Assembly: GCA_946415705.1 (NCBI GenBank)
Contig: CAMKTN010000030.1
Span: 1-33,661, forward strand
Reading direction: 5' to 3'
DNA length: 33,661 nucleotides
From: an uncultured Prevotellaceae bacterium
Lineage (GTDB): Bacteria > Bacteroidota > Bacteroidia > Bacteroidales > Bacteroidaceae
The translations under genes and the position numbers were made by a program. Positions 1-10,127 of the stretch are shown here, piece by piece. Within the stretch, counting starts at the first letter, position 1; each line of letters begins with the position of its first letter. The notes below the pieces were generated by a model. The model was given only the letters and a program-made list of their open reading frames with translations. It ran no database searches and was not told the origin of the DNA.

Positions 1-2
1 CG

Positions 3-3000
3 GTGACGATTAACAGCAGTGTGAGTGGCGATGCCACCAACGGCGGCTTTGTGGGCGGTCTGAAAGGCACTGTCACCATCCGCAACTGTAAGTTCGACGG
101 CAGCTTCGAGGGTGTCAACAGCCATTCTAACGGCGGCTTCGTGGGCTGGGTCAACAGCAACAGCACGCTGAATATCGAGAACTGTCTGTTCGAGCCGGAT
201 CATATTAGCACAAAATTTGAAAACTGTGCGACCTGGGCACGCAAGAGTAACACACCATCGGCTTTGGTAAAGGTAACGAACAGCCAAGTCATCACCGAGT
301 ATTCTCCGACGAGAATCATCATCCGCAACGCCAGCGACTGGGAAAGGTTCGCTCAACTGGTGGATGCAGCCAAGAACAATTACTGGGTGGATGCCATCCT
401 TCAAGCCGACATTACCACCGACAGGTCAGTTGGCCTCAGCGGTGCACCCTGGCGCGGCACCTTACACGGTAACGGTCACACCATCAATATTAACATTCAG
501 AGTCCTCTCAACACTTATGCATCACTCTTCCCCCAGGCTCGTGATGTCACTATCACCGACCTGCACGTAACGGGAACTGTCAACGGTGGTCACCATGCTG
601 CCGGACTCATCGGCGGTGTCGCAGACGCTGACCCCCCCGTTACTCTTAACCGTGTGTGGGTTTCAGTAGAGACGACAGCAGCAAATTCAGACCTTGCAGG
701 CGGTATCATCGGACATTCTGACCGTGGAACGGTGAGTATGAACGACTGTCTCTTTGACGGTAAGGTTACCACTAACAATTCTGCCAATTCCTGGGCTGGC
801 GAAATCATCGGCTGGTGCAATGGTGGCGGATGGTCCTTACAACGAGTTTACGACAACGGCACTTTGCCGTTGGCGAAGTGGATGTTCTTCTGCGTAGATT
901 ATAATCCCGATAATGGACCAAAGCCTTGGGGCACCAATGAAAACAGTTTCACCGTTACCCGTTACACGTGGGACAATGTGAACAAAAACAATATGACCGA
1001 CCAGAGCGCAGTGGTTGGTCTGATGAATAGCAGGCGAACCGGTACATGGCACCTTGTCGATGGCAAGGCTGTCCCCATTATGAACACTACAGAGAAAACT
1101 CTGACCGCAGCCGAGCTGGTCGAGACTCTTGGCAAGTACAACTGGAAAGTTGTTGACGGCAAGGTCGTTCCCTATTCAAATAGCCCATCGGAGGAGAGTG
1201 AGGACGACGCTTTTGTCAATCTCGCCACGTGGACGAAGGATGGAGATACCGTCGTTCCTACCACCACGACGGCGACCGAGCCTGACTACAGTGCTACTAC
1301 GCCTCCTGTCATTAAGGACAGTTTCTACCACTCGAGCACAGGTAAGATAGACAAGGAACTGCTGACGGAGACACTCCAGAGCAGCGTGGTGCTGACGTGG
1401 AATACCGACGGCAACCCCATAGACTACTTCACGGTGCAGCGCCGCGAGGTGGGCATCGCCGACACCACATGGGTGAATATTGCCACCAATCTGGACCAGA
1501 TGACCTACGAGGACAAGACGGTGTCACCGCTGAAGACGTACCAATACAGGGTTTGTGCGACAGCCGATTGCGAAGGTCAACACTTCACACATACCGACCC
1601 GACGAACGGTGCATGTAAGAACACCGGTCGTCTGGAGGGTTACGTACGCTTCAACGACGGAACAGGTATCCCCGACATCACGGTGAACATTGCAGGAGGA
1701 AGTGTCCAGACTTCCGTTATCACCGACGAGAGCGGTCACTATGTTGCCGACGAACTGCCTTATCAGGGAACATCACGCATTACGTACAAAGTGACTGCCG
1801 GTAAGATACAGTCGGAAGTGAACACATACAACGTAACATTCGACGAAAAGACCAACGACGTACTTGTACACGAGATTACTGCCACCAACGGCTGTCGCTT
1901 CTCCGGCTACGTGACATACGAAGGCACCAGCATCCCCGTCAAAGGCGTTAACTTCCTGCTTGACGGCAAGAGACTGCACAACGCGGCAGGAAAATATGTA
2001 GAAACTGACGAAGAAGGTAATTTTTCATTCCGCGTAGTGCCTGACGACCACACCATCCAGGTTGTCAAGGACAGTCATACCTTTGTGAACAACGGAATGT
2101 ACTCACGTAATTTCTCCGGTGACGTGGCAAGCATCAATTTCCATGATGCTACCAAGGTAAAACTGATAGGCCGCGTGGTCGGCGGTACCGACCAGGGCAA
2201 CATGCCTATGGGCAACAACCTGTCGAAGAACAACCTGGGCGACGACCTGCAGATGGTGATGACCTTAGAGGGTGACACCAAGTCGTGGCTGGTTTACGAC
2301 AACCGGAACCCCGAGCGCACCGAGCGCGACACGGTCTATATGCATGCCGGCAATAAAGGGCATCAGACTAAGGTGAAAACCTATCGTAAGCGCATGGAGG
2401 TGACCCCCGACCCCGCTACCGGCGAGTATATACTGATGCTGCCGCCAGTACGCTGGAAGGTGCAGCAGGTTTATTGCAAGGGCTATCCTACGCTCTTCCA
2501 GGAGGGACAGGTAAGCGAGGTCATAGACCTTACCAACAGTCTCACCCCGAAGGACACCACCTACGTGGGATCCTACATGGATGTCGATGGCAATACCGTC
2601 TATCAGCCAAAGGCAACATACAACGCTATCTACAACCGCATCTATCGCAATCCGGTAGAGCTGACATATAAGCAGTTGGGTTACGACGCGTTCGACTACT
2701 TCGGCGACAAGAACTATACGAGCACCACCCTGAGTGGCGACAAGGTGAAAGTGCCGCTGGCATACAAGAATCCTGCCGACACGACGAAGGCTCTCTACAC
2801 CTTCGGACACCCGGTGTTCAGTCTGGAGCGCAAGTACTTTATCCAGGTGCAGGTAGCAGAGAGCTATCCGTACAACAACGACATTGCTTCCGAAAAGATT
2901 GACTATGTGCGTATTGGCGGTGGTGTTGCCACCATGCACAACGGCATGCGCCAGGGCGTTGCCGTGGATACGCTGCACTTGGACAGCCTGGGACAGGGAA

Positions 3001-6000
3001 CCTTCATGCTGAAAGCCGACCAGGTAGCTCAGCCGGTGGGTAGGGAGAACGCCCTGAAGACCGTGACCTTCAGTGCTCTTCAGGACGGCACACACTTTGA
3101 GGCAGAGCCGCTTCAAGGTTACGTGCTTAACCTGTTCCCGATAGGAAGTGGCAAGGAACTGTTGACAGACGGTCAGCCGATGCTCTTCGACATCCTGCGC
3201 GACCCGCCTGGAGCCTACAGTTCTGCAACACTTTCCAAGGGAGCATCGCTCAACAGTTCTTACTCCATGCACCTGTCGATGGATGGCGGAGTGACGTTTA
3301 GCTTCACGTGGGCAGATAAATATACATGGTTCAATGGTGATGTGGCAGGCAATTTGAACCTGAACCCTTTAATTTCAGATTTCTCTGGTGGCATCCTTGG
3401 TTCCGTACGCGATAATGAGAAGGTTGATGTCCAATGGACAGAACTCATTTTCAACTATGACGGCACCAAGGCATGGTCATATACTATGAATATTAACAAC
3501 AACGTAAGCACCAGTGCAGATCCGAGCATGGTGGGAGCCGATGCCGACCTCTACATCGGTATGGTGCAGAACGTTCAGGTAACACCATTGTCATCTATCC
3601 ATGCCATCTCCGACAGCCTGTATCAATCGCGAATAGCTCAGACAGGCATTGGCAATGACAATCCTAACGGTGAAGTAGCCCAATACGCTGACTACGGAAC
3701 TTTGGTACATCTTGCCGAGGGAGAGGATGCCGACGGTAACAAGTTCCACCTGGTACGTGACATATCGTTAGGCTACGGTCCGAAGATAAAGTCGCAGTTT
3801 ATCTACTCCCAGAAGCAGATTATGGAGGAGATAATCCCCGACAAGGTTAAGGAAATCTTTAATCTTCTTTATGTAGGTACTCAGGAAGATGCCCAACAGA
3901 TTGCCAACTCAACGGGAAAAGCCGTCTATCGTTCGCTGCGCGAGCCTACCGACCCGATGTTCGGTTATAGGAATTACGTTTACAATACGGACATCATGGA
4001 AGCTAACGACAGCACCCACTATGTCATCGTGCTGCCTTTTGATAAAAAGCCTGCCGACTATCCTGACCAAATCATTCAGAAGAGCGAGATTATCTATGCG
4101 TGGACAAAGTTTATTGCACAGAACGAGCGCGAGAAGCTCAATGCCACCGACCTTCTGACCAGCTACGACATTGCCGGTGCACAGAGCGTTAACTACAGCG
4201 AGACATTCACCAGCAACTACACCAACTCCACGGCGATGTACTTCCCCTACGGCGTTCAGCCCGACTACTTCCCGGGTAAGCTTAGCGGCATTGGCTCCTC
4301 TTTAGGTATGATTGCTGTTAACTACGGCTTAGGATACCTCTGTGCCTATGCTGAGTCCATGAAGAAACTTTACCCGAATATTACCAGTGATGTAAATAAT
4401 ATAATGAGCAAAGGAACCAATTCTACAATGACTTTTGAAGATAGCTTTTTCAAGTGGTACCTGCTGCCTGTGCTTAAGTCAAAGGTTGTCGGCACCAACA
4501 GCATAAACAACAGCTATACCCGTTCGGAGTCATTCAACATTAGCCTCGCTCCTACCAGCCGTCTGAGTGTGGATGTCTATCGCATACCGATGTCTAACAT
4601 CCGCGACTTAAAAGAAAAAGTCGGCCCCGAAGATGTCTTCAGCACTTACAATTTTGAAGACTTGTCGGCAGACGCTATTGCTATGCTGAAGGCTAAGTCC
4701 AATGCTCCCGACTTTGGCGGACCGAGCCGCTTCATTTACCGCACGCGCGGCGGTTACACCTCCGCCCCTTGGGAGGACCAGCGCACGACGCACTTCTACG
4801 AGGCTGGTTCTATCCTTGACGAGCGCACGCTGAAGATTGACAACCCGACCATCAGCCTTGACAAGCACAGCGTCAGCGGCGTATCTGTCAACGACGCGGC
4901 ACGCTTCACCGTCTATATTGCCAACGAGAGCGAGAAGCCGGAAGCCACCGGTGGCGTGAGTGTCTATCACCTGTTTGCCGCTGACGATACAAACCCCAAC
5001 GGAGCCAAGCTTAGTGTCAACGGACAACCGCTGACCACTGGCGGCATGTCCGTAAGCGTAGTGCCGGGCAAAACCACAGAACTGCAGTTGGAGGTGCGCC
5101 CCGGCAACGGGTTCGACTATGAGGGACTGACCATCGGTGTCATGTCGCCATCGGATGCCCAGCACGCTAAAGCAACGACAAAGTTCGACGTTCACTTCCT
5201 GCGTGAGGCGGGAGCGGTGAGCATCTCGGCACCGGCAGACAAATGGGTACTGAACACCTTTGCCCAGAAGGACCCGGACCGCGGATGGTACATACCGGTA
5301 ACCATCAGCAACTTCGACCGCCACCAGCACAACTTCGACCATATTGAGTTCCAGTACAAGGAGACACAGCGTGGCGACGACTCGTGGACGAACCTCTGCT
5401 CGTTCTATGCGGACTCTACGCTGATGGCGAACGCTAACGGAATATGTAAACTGATGGAGCCTAACGGCAACATCGTTACTGAGTTCTTCGGTGACGGAAC
5501 GGTGATGGAGCGGAGCTACGACCTGCGTGCCGTACTCTTCACTCGCAACGGAGGCACCTTCCTTACCTCCTCGTCGAAGGTTATCAGCGGCGTGAAGGAC
5601 ACCCGCCGTCCGCAGCTGTTCGGAACACCGGAGCCGAAGAGCGGAATACTCAACCTGAACGACGATATTGTATTCAACTTCTCTGAGGATATAGAAAACA
5701 ACAACCTGAGCGACAAGACCAACTTCGAGGTGAAGGGCGAGGTGAACAACAACGCCCTCTCCGAGATGGTAAGCCTACAGTTCACAGGACAGTCCAGCGT
5801 AGAGAGTGAGGCAAGACGTAACTTCAGCGGCAAGGACCTGACCATAGACCTGCGGATAAGACCCGACACGCTCACGGGACGTGACATGCCGCTGTTCTCG
5901 CACGGCACCAACGGTCAGAAACTGCAGCTGTGGCTTACGAAGGACTTCCTTCTGAAGGCTGTAGTCAACGGACAGACCTTCATGTCTGACTCGACTATCA

Positions 6001-9000
6001 AACCGAATGCCTTCCGCCATGTGGGTGTCAGCATCAACCAGAAGGACAGCACATTATTACTCTACTACGAGGACAAAACTATAGGCAAGCACAAGATGAA
6101 AGCCCTCTACTCGGGTACGGGTCCGCTCATCTTCGGTCGCACCAACGAGCTTAACCGCAACCAGAGCCAGTACTACGAGGGTCGCATGATGGAGGCTCGC
6201 CTGTGGTACAGAGCTATGGACATCGGACTCTTCGACACCTACGGGTTACAACGTCTGACGGGCTACGAGAAAGACCTCGTTGACTACTATCCTATGAACG
6301 AAGGCTCCGGCGACTATGTCACTGACCACACCCAAGGTGCCAACGCCAAACTGATAGGCGCTACGTGGGCTATGCCGCACGGCATGTCGCTGCACTTAGA
6401 GAAAGAGGACAACGGAATGGAAATGACCGACGTGGCACTGAACCGCACCAGCGACCACGACTACACGCTGATGTTCTGGTTCAAGACCGACAGCAACGGG
6501 CGCGGCACACTGCTGAGCAACGGCAACGGCACTAAGGAAGAGAGCGACGCACGGAACCGTTTCAACCTCGGATTTGACGGTGACAAACTGATGTACCGCT
6601 CTAACGGCTTTGCTGCTCAAGTGGAAGGCGACTGGAGCGACAACCGCTGGCACCACTACGCCATGACGGTGAACCGCGCACGTAACATTGTCAATATATA
6701 TGTTGACAAGGAGCTGCGCACGTCGTTCGCTGCAGACAGCCTCGGCGGTATCAGCGGCAAGTCGTACATCGGTGCGACAGAGGGCGGCAACACTCCACTG
6801 AAGGGCAACATCGACGAACTGATAGTGTTTGCCCAGGCTCTGCCGGAAACGCTCGTCAAGACCTACGCGACGAAGAGTCCTAACGGCGACGAGAAGGGAC
6901 TGATTGCTTACTTAGGCTTCGAGCACCAGGAGCGTAACCAGATGAACGAGATTGTCATGACACCATACGTTTACAGCAAGAAAATCTATCTGGACGCTAA
7001 CGACAACATAAGATATCAGGAAGACCCTGTTACGCACGAGCCGACAGGCATCCCGGTACGCGACTACCTGTTCACGGACAACATTAACAAGATCCTGGCA
7101 CACATCGACGAAACGATGGCGGCGCCCGTAGTGCCTTACGAGGAAGTGACGAACCTGAAGTTCGACTTCATAGGCAAGGGCAACCAGATACTGGTAGATC
7201 TCGACGAGAAGGCTGCCAAACTGAACCACCGCAATATATACGTGACGCTGCGCGACGTGGAGGATAGGAACGGCAACACTATGGCATCGCCACAGACGGC
7301 ATGCTACTACGTTACGAACAGCAGTCTGCAGTGGCTGGCGAACCGTAGGGACGCTACTATCATGTACGGCACCGGCGAAGACGGTGGTCAAGAGCTGACA
7401 TTGCCGTTCTTCAACAATAGTGCTACGGTACACAACTACATCATTGAAAACTGTCCGAGGTGGTTGATTCTCGACAAATACAGTGACGTGATAGCACCTC
7501 AGAGTTATGATGCCATTACGGCGAAGGTCAACAAAGACCTGAACATCGGTACGTATAACGAGATTATCTACCTCACCGACGAGAATGGCATCACCGAACC
7601 GCTATACCTCAACCTCACCGTCGAGGGCGAACAGCCCGAGTGGTCACAGGGTGTGGATAGCGACCTGCTGGAGAACTCCATGAGCATAAGCGGAGAGGTT
7701 TATCTCTACGACGAACTGGACACTGACTCCCGCGACATCGTGGGCGTCTTCGACAACGACAACGTATGTCACGGCTTCGCGAACATCAGCTACAACGCAC
7801 AGTCTGGCGACCACGGACTCTTCCTCACCGTCTATGACAACCAGAAGAGCGGCAGACCGCTGATGTTCCGTCTGTGGCAGTACAGCACAGGACGCGAGAT
7901 TGTGCTCACCACCACACCCGCCATCACCTTCACGAAGGACGCCACCTTAGGCACCGACAAGCCGGTACGCTTCGAAGGCGGTGAGGCATTCATACAGAAC
8001 TTCAAGCTTAGCAAGGGCTGGAACTGGGTATCGTTCAACGTTGAAAGCGAACAACTAAGCGACATGGACGCACTGCTCAGCAGCATGCACTGGAACGACG
8101 GTGACATCATCACCGAGTTAGGAGGCTCTATGACAATGACCTACGAGGGTGACAAGAAGCAGTGGGTGGCTTCTAAGAGCACGAGCAATTGGATGGTATC
8201 TCCAAGGAAGTCGTATGCTATCAAGGTGCAGGAGGACTGCCTCCTCCCCATCGGCGGTACTATCATCAAGGACAAGAGTGCACGCACAATTCTGGTGAAA
8301 CATGGATGGAACGCCATAGGCTACACGCCGATAGCCAACCTTACCGTGGAAACGGCTCTTAGCGACTACTACGACCATGCTCAGCAGGGCGACGTCATCA
8401 AGAGCCATACCGAGTTTGCGTACTTCACCAAGTCGGGCAACACGGGTCAATGGCGCGGCAGTCTGCAGTATATGAAACCGGGTGAGGGCTATATGCTACT
8501 GCGCAAGGATGCCGTGACGACATCATTCGTCTATCCGTTCTACGAACTGAACAGCTACTTCCGTGAGGACTGGACTTCGGGCAATGCTCGCAGGGCACCT
8601 GTGCCGAGCAGTTCTACGATGAGTGTCAGTGCCGTTGTCGAAGGCGTGGAGACCGAGGACGGCGACGTGCTGGTGGCTTACTCTAACGGTGTCGAGGCAG
8701 GAAGCGTCGTCATAGACTCTCAGCTGTCAACAGTCAACTACCTGAGCATTGCCGGCGAGAACAGTAATAAGATATGGTTCGCCATAGAGCGCGAGGGCGA
8801 GATTATTGCCTCTACCGGTGAGGTTATGACCTTCAAGACCAACGATGTCGTCGGCAGTCCTGACACGCCGACAACTATAAGCTTCGTGAAGTCTGACTTC
8901 GAAAACGGACAGTGGTTCACCATCAGTGGCATACCACTGCCGAAGGAACCTACGAAGAAGGGACTCTACATCTTCAACGGCAAGAAAGTCATAGTTAAGT

Positions 9001-9002
9001 GA
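3..9002 (+). CDS. Giant modular secreted surface protein, 5' end missing
   Basis: The reading frame is open to the left edge, so the GTG at position 3 is probably not the real start and the N-terminus with any signal peptide is outside the window. The visible 2999 residues are modular. Residues about 1-290 have GLUG-like repeats (GGFVGW, AAGLIGG, AGGIIGH). A fibronectin type III-like domain lies near 460-540, followed by two carboxypeptidase-regulatory-like beta domains near 541-710. A Big_5-like segment begins near 1867. Two LamG/concanavalin-like domains lie near 1938-2080 and 2127-2283. A GWNWVSFNV motif is at about 2671. Two copies of a small beta module (IVGVFDNDN near 2577, VLVAYSNG near 2887) also occur in the next gene. 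The tail GLYIFNGKKVIVK resembles a type A type IX secretion sorting signal. I infer a cell-surface or secreted adhesin-like or scaffold protein; the ligand is unknown. No catalytic motif was recognised. Residues about 710-1860 matched nothing I know. Confidence 0.85.
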   Translation: MTINSSVSGDATNGGFVGGLKGTVTIRNCKFDGSFEGVNSHSNGGFVGWVNSNSTLNIENCLFEPDHISTKFENCATWARKSNTPSALVKVTNSQVITEYSPTRIIIRNASDWERFAQLVDAAKNNYWVDAILQADITTDRSVGLSGAPWRGTLHGNGHTININIQSPLNTYASLFPQARDVTITDLHVTGTVNGGHHAAGLIGGVADADPPVTLNRVWVSVETTAANSDLAGGIIGHSDRGTVSMNDCLFDGKVTTNNSANSWAGEIIGWCNGGGWSLQRVYDNGTLPLAKWMFFCVDYNPDNGPKPWGTNENSFTVTRYTWDNVNKNNMTDQSAVVGLMNSRRTGTWHLVDGKAVPIMNTTEKTLTAAELVETLGKYNWKVVDGKVVPYSNSPSEESEDDAFVNLATWTKDGDTVVPTTTTATEPDYSATTPPVIKDSFYHSSTGKIDKELLTETLQSSVVLTWNTDGNPIDYFTVQRREVGIADTTWVNIATNLDQMTYEDKTVSPLKTYQYRVCATADCEGQHFTHTDPTNGACKNTGRLEGYVRFNDGTGIPDITVNIAGGSVQTSVITDESGHYVADELPYQGTSRITYKVTAGKIQSEVNTYNVTFDEKTNDVLVHEITATNGCRFSGYVTYEGTSIPVKGVNFLLDGKRLHNAAGKYVETDEEGNFSFRVVPDDHTIQVVKDSHTFVNNGMYSRNFSGDVASINFHDATKVKLIGRVVGGTDQGNMPMGNNLSKNNLGDDLQMVMTLEGDTKSWLVYDNRNPERTERDTVYMHAGNKGHQTKVKTYRKRMEVTPDPATGEYILMLPPVRWKVQQVYCKGYPTLFQEGQVSEVIDLTNSLTPKDTTYVGSYMDVDGNTVYQPKATYNAIYNRIYRNPVELTYKQLGYDAFDYFGDKNYTSTTLSGDKVKVPLAYKNPADTTKALYTFGHPVFSLERKYFIQVQVAESYPYNNDIASEKIDYVRIGGGVATMHNGMRQGVAVDTLHLDSLGQGTFMLKADQVAQPVGRENALKTVTFSALQDGTHFEAEPLQGYVLNLFPIGSGKELLTDGQPMLFDILRDPPGAYSSATLSKGASLNSSYSMHLSMDGGVTFSFTWADKYTWFNGDVAGNLNLNPLISDFSGGILGSVRDNEKVDVQWTELIFNYDGTKAWSYTMNINNNVSTSADPSMVGADADLYIGMVQNVQVTPLSSIHAISDSLYQSRIAQTGIGNDNPNGEVAQYADYGTLVHLAEGEDADGNKFHLVRDISLGYGPKIKSQFIYSQKQIMEEIIPDKVKEIFNLLYVGTQEDAQQIANSTGKAVYRSLREPTDPMFGYRNYVYNTDIMEANDSTHYVIVLPFDKKPADYPDQIIQKSEIIYAWTKFIAQNEREKLNATDLLTSYDIAGAQSVNYSETFTSNYTNSTAMYFPYGVQPDYFPGKLSGIGSSLGMIAVNYGLGYLCAYAESMKKLYPNITSDVNNIMSKGTNSTMTFEDSFFKWYLLPVLKSKVVGTNSINNSYTRSESFNISLAPTSRLSVDVYRIPMSNIRDLKEKVGPEDVFSTYNFEDLSADAIAMLKAKSNAPDFGGPSRFIYRTRGGYTSAPWEDQRTTHFYEAGSILDERTLKIDNPTISLDKHSVSGVSVNDAARFTVYIANESEKPEATGGVSVYHLFAADDTNPNGAKLSVNGQPLTTGGMSVSVVPGKTTELQLEVRPGNGFDYEGLTIGVMSPSDAQHAKATTKFDVHFLREAGAVSISAPADKWVLNTFAQKDPDRGWYIPVTISNFDRHQHNFDHIEFQYKETQRGDDSWTNLCSFYADSTLMANANGICKLMEPNGNIVTEFFGDGTVMERSYDLRAVLFTRNGGTFLTSSSKVISGVKDTRRPQLFGTPEPKSGILNLNDDIVFNFSEDIENNNLSDKTNFEVKGEVNNNALSEMVSLQFTGQSSVESEARRNFSGKDLTIDLRIRPDTLTGRDMPLFSHGTNGQKLQLWLTKDFLLKAVVNGQTFMSDSTIKPNAFRHVGVSINQKDSTLLLYYEDKTIGKHKMKALYSGTGPLIFGRTNELNRNQSQYYEGRMMEARLWYRAMDIGLFDTYGLQRLTGYEKDLVDYYPMNEGSGDYVTDHTQGANAKLIGATWAMPHGMSLHLEKEDNGMEMTDVALNRTSDHDYTLMFWFKTDSNGRGTLLSNGNGTKEESDARNRFNLGFDGDKLMYRSNGFAAQVEGDWSDNRWHHYAMTVNRARNIVNIYVDKELRTSFAADSLGGISGKSYIGATEGGNTPLKGNIDELIVFAQALPETLVKTYATKSPNGDEKGLIAYLGFEHQERNQMNEIVMTPYVYSKKIYLDANDNIRYQEDPVTHEPTGIPVRDYLFTDNINKILAHIDETMAAPVVPYEEVTNLKFDFIGKGNQILVDLDEKAAKLNHRNIYVTLRDVEDRNGNTMASPQTACYYVTNSSLQWLANRRDATIMYGTGEDGGQELTLPFFNNSATVHNYIIENCPRWLILDKYSDVIAPQSYDAITAKVNKDLNIGTYNEIIYLTDENGITEPLYLNLTVEGEQPEWSQGVDSDLLENSMSISGEVYLYDELDTDSRDIVGVFDNDNVCHGFANISYNAQSGDHGLFLTVYDNQKSGRPLMFRLWQYSTGREIVLTTTPAITFTKDATLGTDKPVRFEGGEAFIQNFKLSKGWNWVSFNVESEQLSDMDALLSSMHWNDGDIITELGGSMTMTYEGDKKQWVASKSTSNWMVSPRKSYAIKVQEDCLLPIGGTIIKDKSARTILVKHGWNAIGYTPIANLTVETALSDYYDHAQQGDVIKSHTEFAYFTKSGNTGQWRGSLQYMKPGEGYMLLRKDAVTTSFVYPFYELNSYFREDWTSGNARRAPVPSSSTMSVSAVVEGVETEDGDVLVAYSNGVEAGSVVIDSQLSTVNYLSIAGENSNKIWFAIEREGEIIASTGEVMTFKTNDVVGSPDTPTTISFVKSDFENGQWFTISGIPLPKEPTKKGLYIFNGKKVIVK

Positions 9003-9004
9003 GA

Positions 9005-9056
9005 GAAGACTCAAGCTCGCTTGAAGTCTTCCGAACGTGAATGACTTCGAGCGAAG
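9005..9056. repeat. Two hairpins directly after the giant gene
   Basis: Bases 9005-9016 pair with 9019-9031 (7 + 5 bp with one bulged A at 9024), starting 3 bp after the stop codon. A second small hairpin, CTTCG/CGAAG, follows at 9045-9056. The position fits a terminator, but there is no T-tract after either hairpin, so this may equally be another short palindromic repeat. Confidence 0.5.
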
Positions 9057-9080
9057 CTCAAAGTTATAAGGAAGTAAAAG

Positions 9081-9116
9081 CCTCTCCCCCGACCCCTTCC
9101 CAAGTAGGGAGGGGAG
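9081..9116. repeat. G/C-rich interspersed palindrome, copy 1
   Basis: A C-rich arm (CCTCTCCCCCGACCCCTTCC) is followed by a short spacer and GGGAGGGGAG. It belongs to a family with related copies at 11022, 11130, 15208, 15341, 29198 and 30596. It is intergenic, between the giant gene and the lipoprotein gene. Confidence 0.75.
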
Positions 9117-9137
9117 AACAGAACGGGCGAGAATAAA

Positions 9138-9190
9138 TAGTTAAATAGTAAATAAATAGTAATTTGTAAATCGTCAAATAGTAAATTAAG
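9138..9190. repeat. A/T-rich 7-8 bp array before the lipoprotein gene
   Basis: Imperfect units of the form AAATAGT, AATTTGT and AAATCGT recur at 7-8 bp spacing right up to the lipoprotein ATG at 9194. It looks like a diverged relative of the AATTGAR heptad arrays elsewhere in the window. The whole 9003-9193 gap is filled by this array, the palindrome at 9081 and the hairpins at 9005; no TAnnTTTG box was seen. Confidence 0.55.
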
Positions 9191-9193
9191 AAG

Positions 9194-9961
9194 ATGAAAA
9201 AAACAAAGATAATATTCGCTGTGCTGGCAAGTCTCTTCTTAGGGGCTTGCAGCAGCGACAACAGCGACAACAAGCAGCCCAGCTATACGGAGACCGCACA
9301 GACGGAGGCTCCCGCGTGGGGCATGGACTGGAGCAACAACCAGGAGCGTCCCGACTGGACGGAGCCGGACTTTCCGTCAATCTACGAAAACTGGACCGTC
9401 ATGAAGGTGCAGATAGAAAAGACACTGGAGCCGTACACCTCTGAGGGCGACCTGTTGGCACTCTTCGTTAACGGCGAGCTGCGAGGACTGACCGGACCTG
9501 CCGTCATCGTCGGCAGCGACCAGGTGGATAACGGTAAGTTTGTGCTAAAGGTATGGGGCAACGAAACGGGCAACGAAACCGTTAACATGTCGCTACAGTA
9601 CTATAACCAGACGTTGAAGCACGTCTTCACACTGTCGGAGGATATAAGTATGAACTCCGACGAGACAACGGGCATCGACAACGACTTCGTACCTGAATTC
9701 ACCAAGGGCTCTGCCAAGTACCCTATAACGAAGACCGTTACCGTGGAGCCTGTCCTGAACGGTGTGGGACTTACCCCCGCCGGCGACAACCCCATAGGAG
9801 CATTCGTCGGCGAAGAGTGTCGCGGAACGGCGACGCTCTCGCAAGGCGGCACCACCCATCTCACCATCTACGGGCGCAGCGCCGGCGAGTCGGTGACGCT
9901 GAAATACTACGACGCCGCTAAACAAATTCTATATACCATCCCCGACGCGGTGAAGATGTAG
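9194..9961 (+). CDS. Lipoprotein with two GAFVGxECRG-type modules
   Basis: The 255-residue product begins with a lipoprotein signal peptide: MKKTKIIF, a hydrophobic stretch, then lipobox LGAC with Cys at residue 20. It is therefore probably anchored in the outer membrane. After a polar linker there are two beta-rich modules. One centres on ALFVNGELRG near residue 88, the other on GAFVGEECRG near residue 202; each runs on through a strand-rich segment ending in a threonine/valine-rich motif. Both resemble the two C-terminal modules of the giant protein 192 bp upstream, which argues that the two proteins work together at the surface. The gene may be cotranscribed with the giant gene, although repeats fill the gap. 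No enzymatic motif was seen, and the precise function is unknown. Confidence 0.8.
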   Translation: MKKTKIIFAVLASLFLGACSSDNSDNKQPSYTETAQTEAPAWGMDWSNNQERPDWTEPDFPSIYENWTVMKVQIEKTLEPYTSEGDLLALFVNGELRGLTGPAVIVGSDQVDNGKFVLKVWGNETGNETVNMSLQYYNQTLKHVFTLSEDISMNSDETTGIDNDFVPEFTKGSAKYPITKTVTVEPVLNGVGLTPAGDNPIGAFVGEECRGTATLSQGGTTHLTIYGRSAGESVTLKYYDAAKQILYTIPDAVKM

Positions 9962-9993
9962 TACGCGACAGGAACTGTACTCTCTGCGTAAAA

Positions 9994-10050
9994 ACGTTGG
10001 CAAAACGTTGGCAGAGCATTGGCAGGGCATTGGCAGGGCATTGGCATTCC
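9994..10050. repeat. 11-bp tandem repeat (ACGTTGGCAAA / GCATTGGCAGG)
   Basis: Five consecutive 11-bp units share the core RYRTTGGCA, drifting from ACGTTGGCAAA through ACGTTGGCAGA to GCATTGGCAGG. A degenerate sixth unit (CCGTTGCAAGG) follows. It lies between the lipoprotein stop and the promoter of the next small ORF. Confidence 0.8.
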
Positions 10051-10083
10051 GTTGCAAGGCAATGGGATGCCTTTTCTTTTCTG

Positions 10084-10091
10084 TACCTTTG
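10084..10091 (+). promoter_or_regulatory. TAnnTTTG -7 box before small ORF 10128
   Basis: TACCTTTG matches the Bacteroidetes -7 consensus TAnnTTTG and lies 36 bp upstream of the ATG at 10128. No convincing TTTG was seen at -33. Confidence 0.55.
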
Positions 10092-10127
10092 CAGCGATTC
10101 GTTAACCCTCAAACAAGAAAGACAGAA

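Noticed and set aside
2265..3272. Minus-strand open frame of 335 codons under the giant gene
   Set aside because: It has no recognisable domain and no promoter box, and is antisense to a continuous conserved-type reading frame.
10008..10127. Longer version of the Lys-rich ORF starting at TTG 10008
   Set aside because: The start is within the 11-bp tandem repeat and upstream of the -7 box at 10084; the ATG at 10128 is more plausible.
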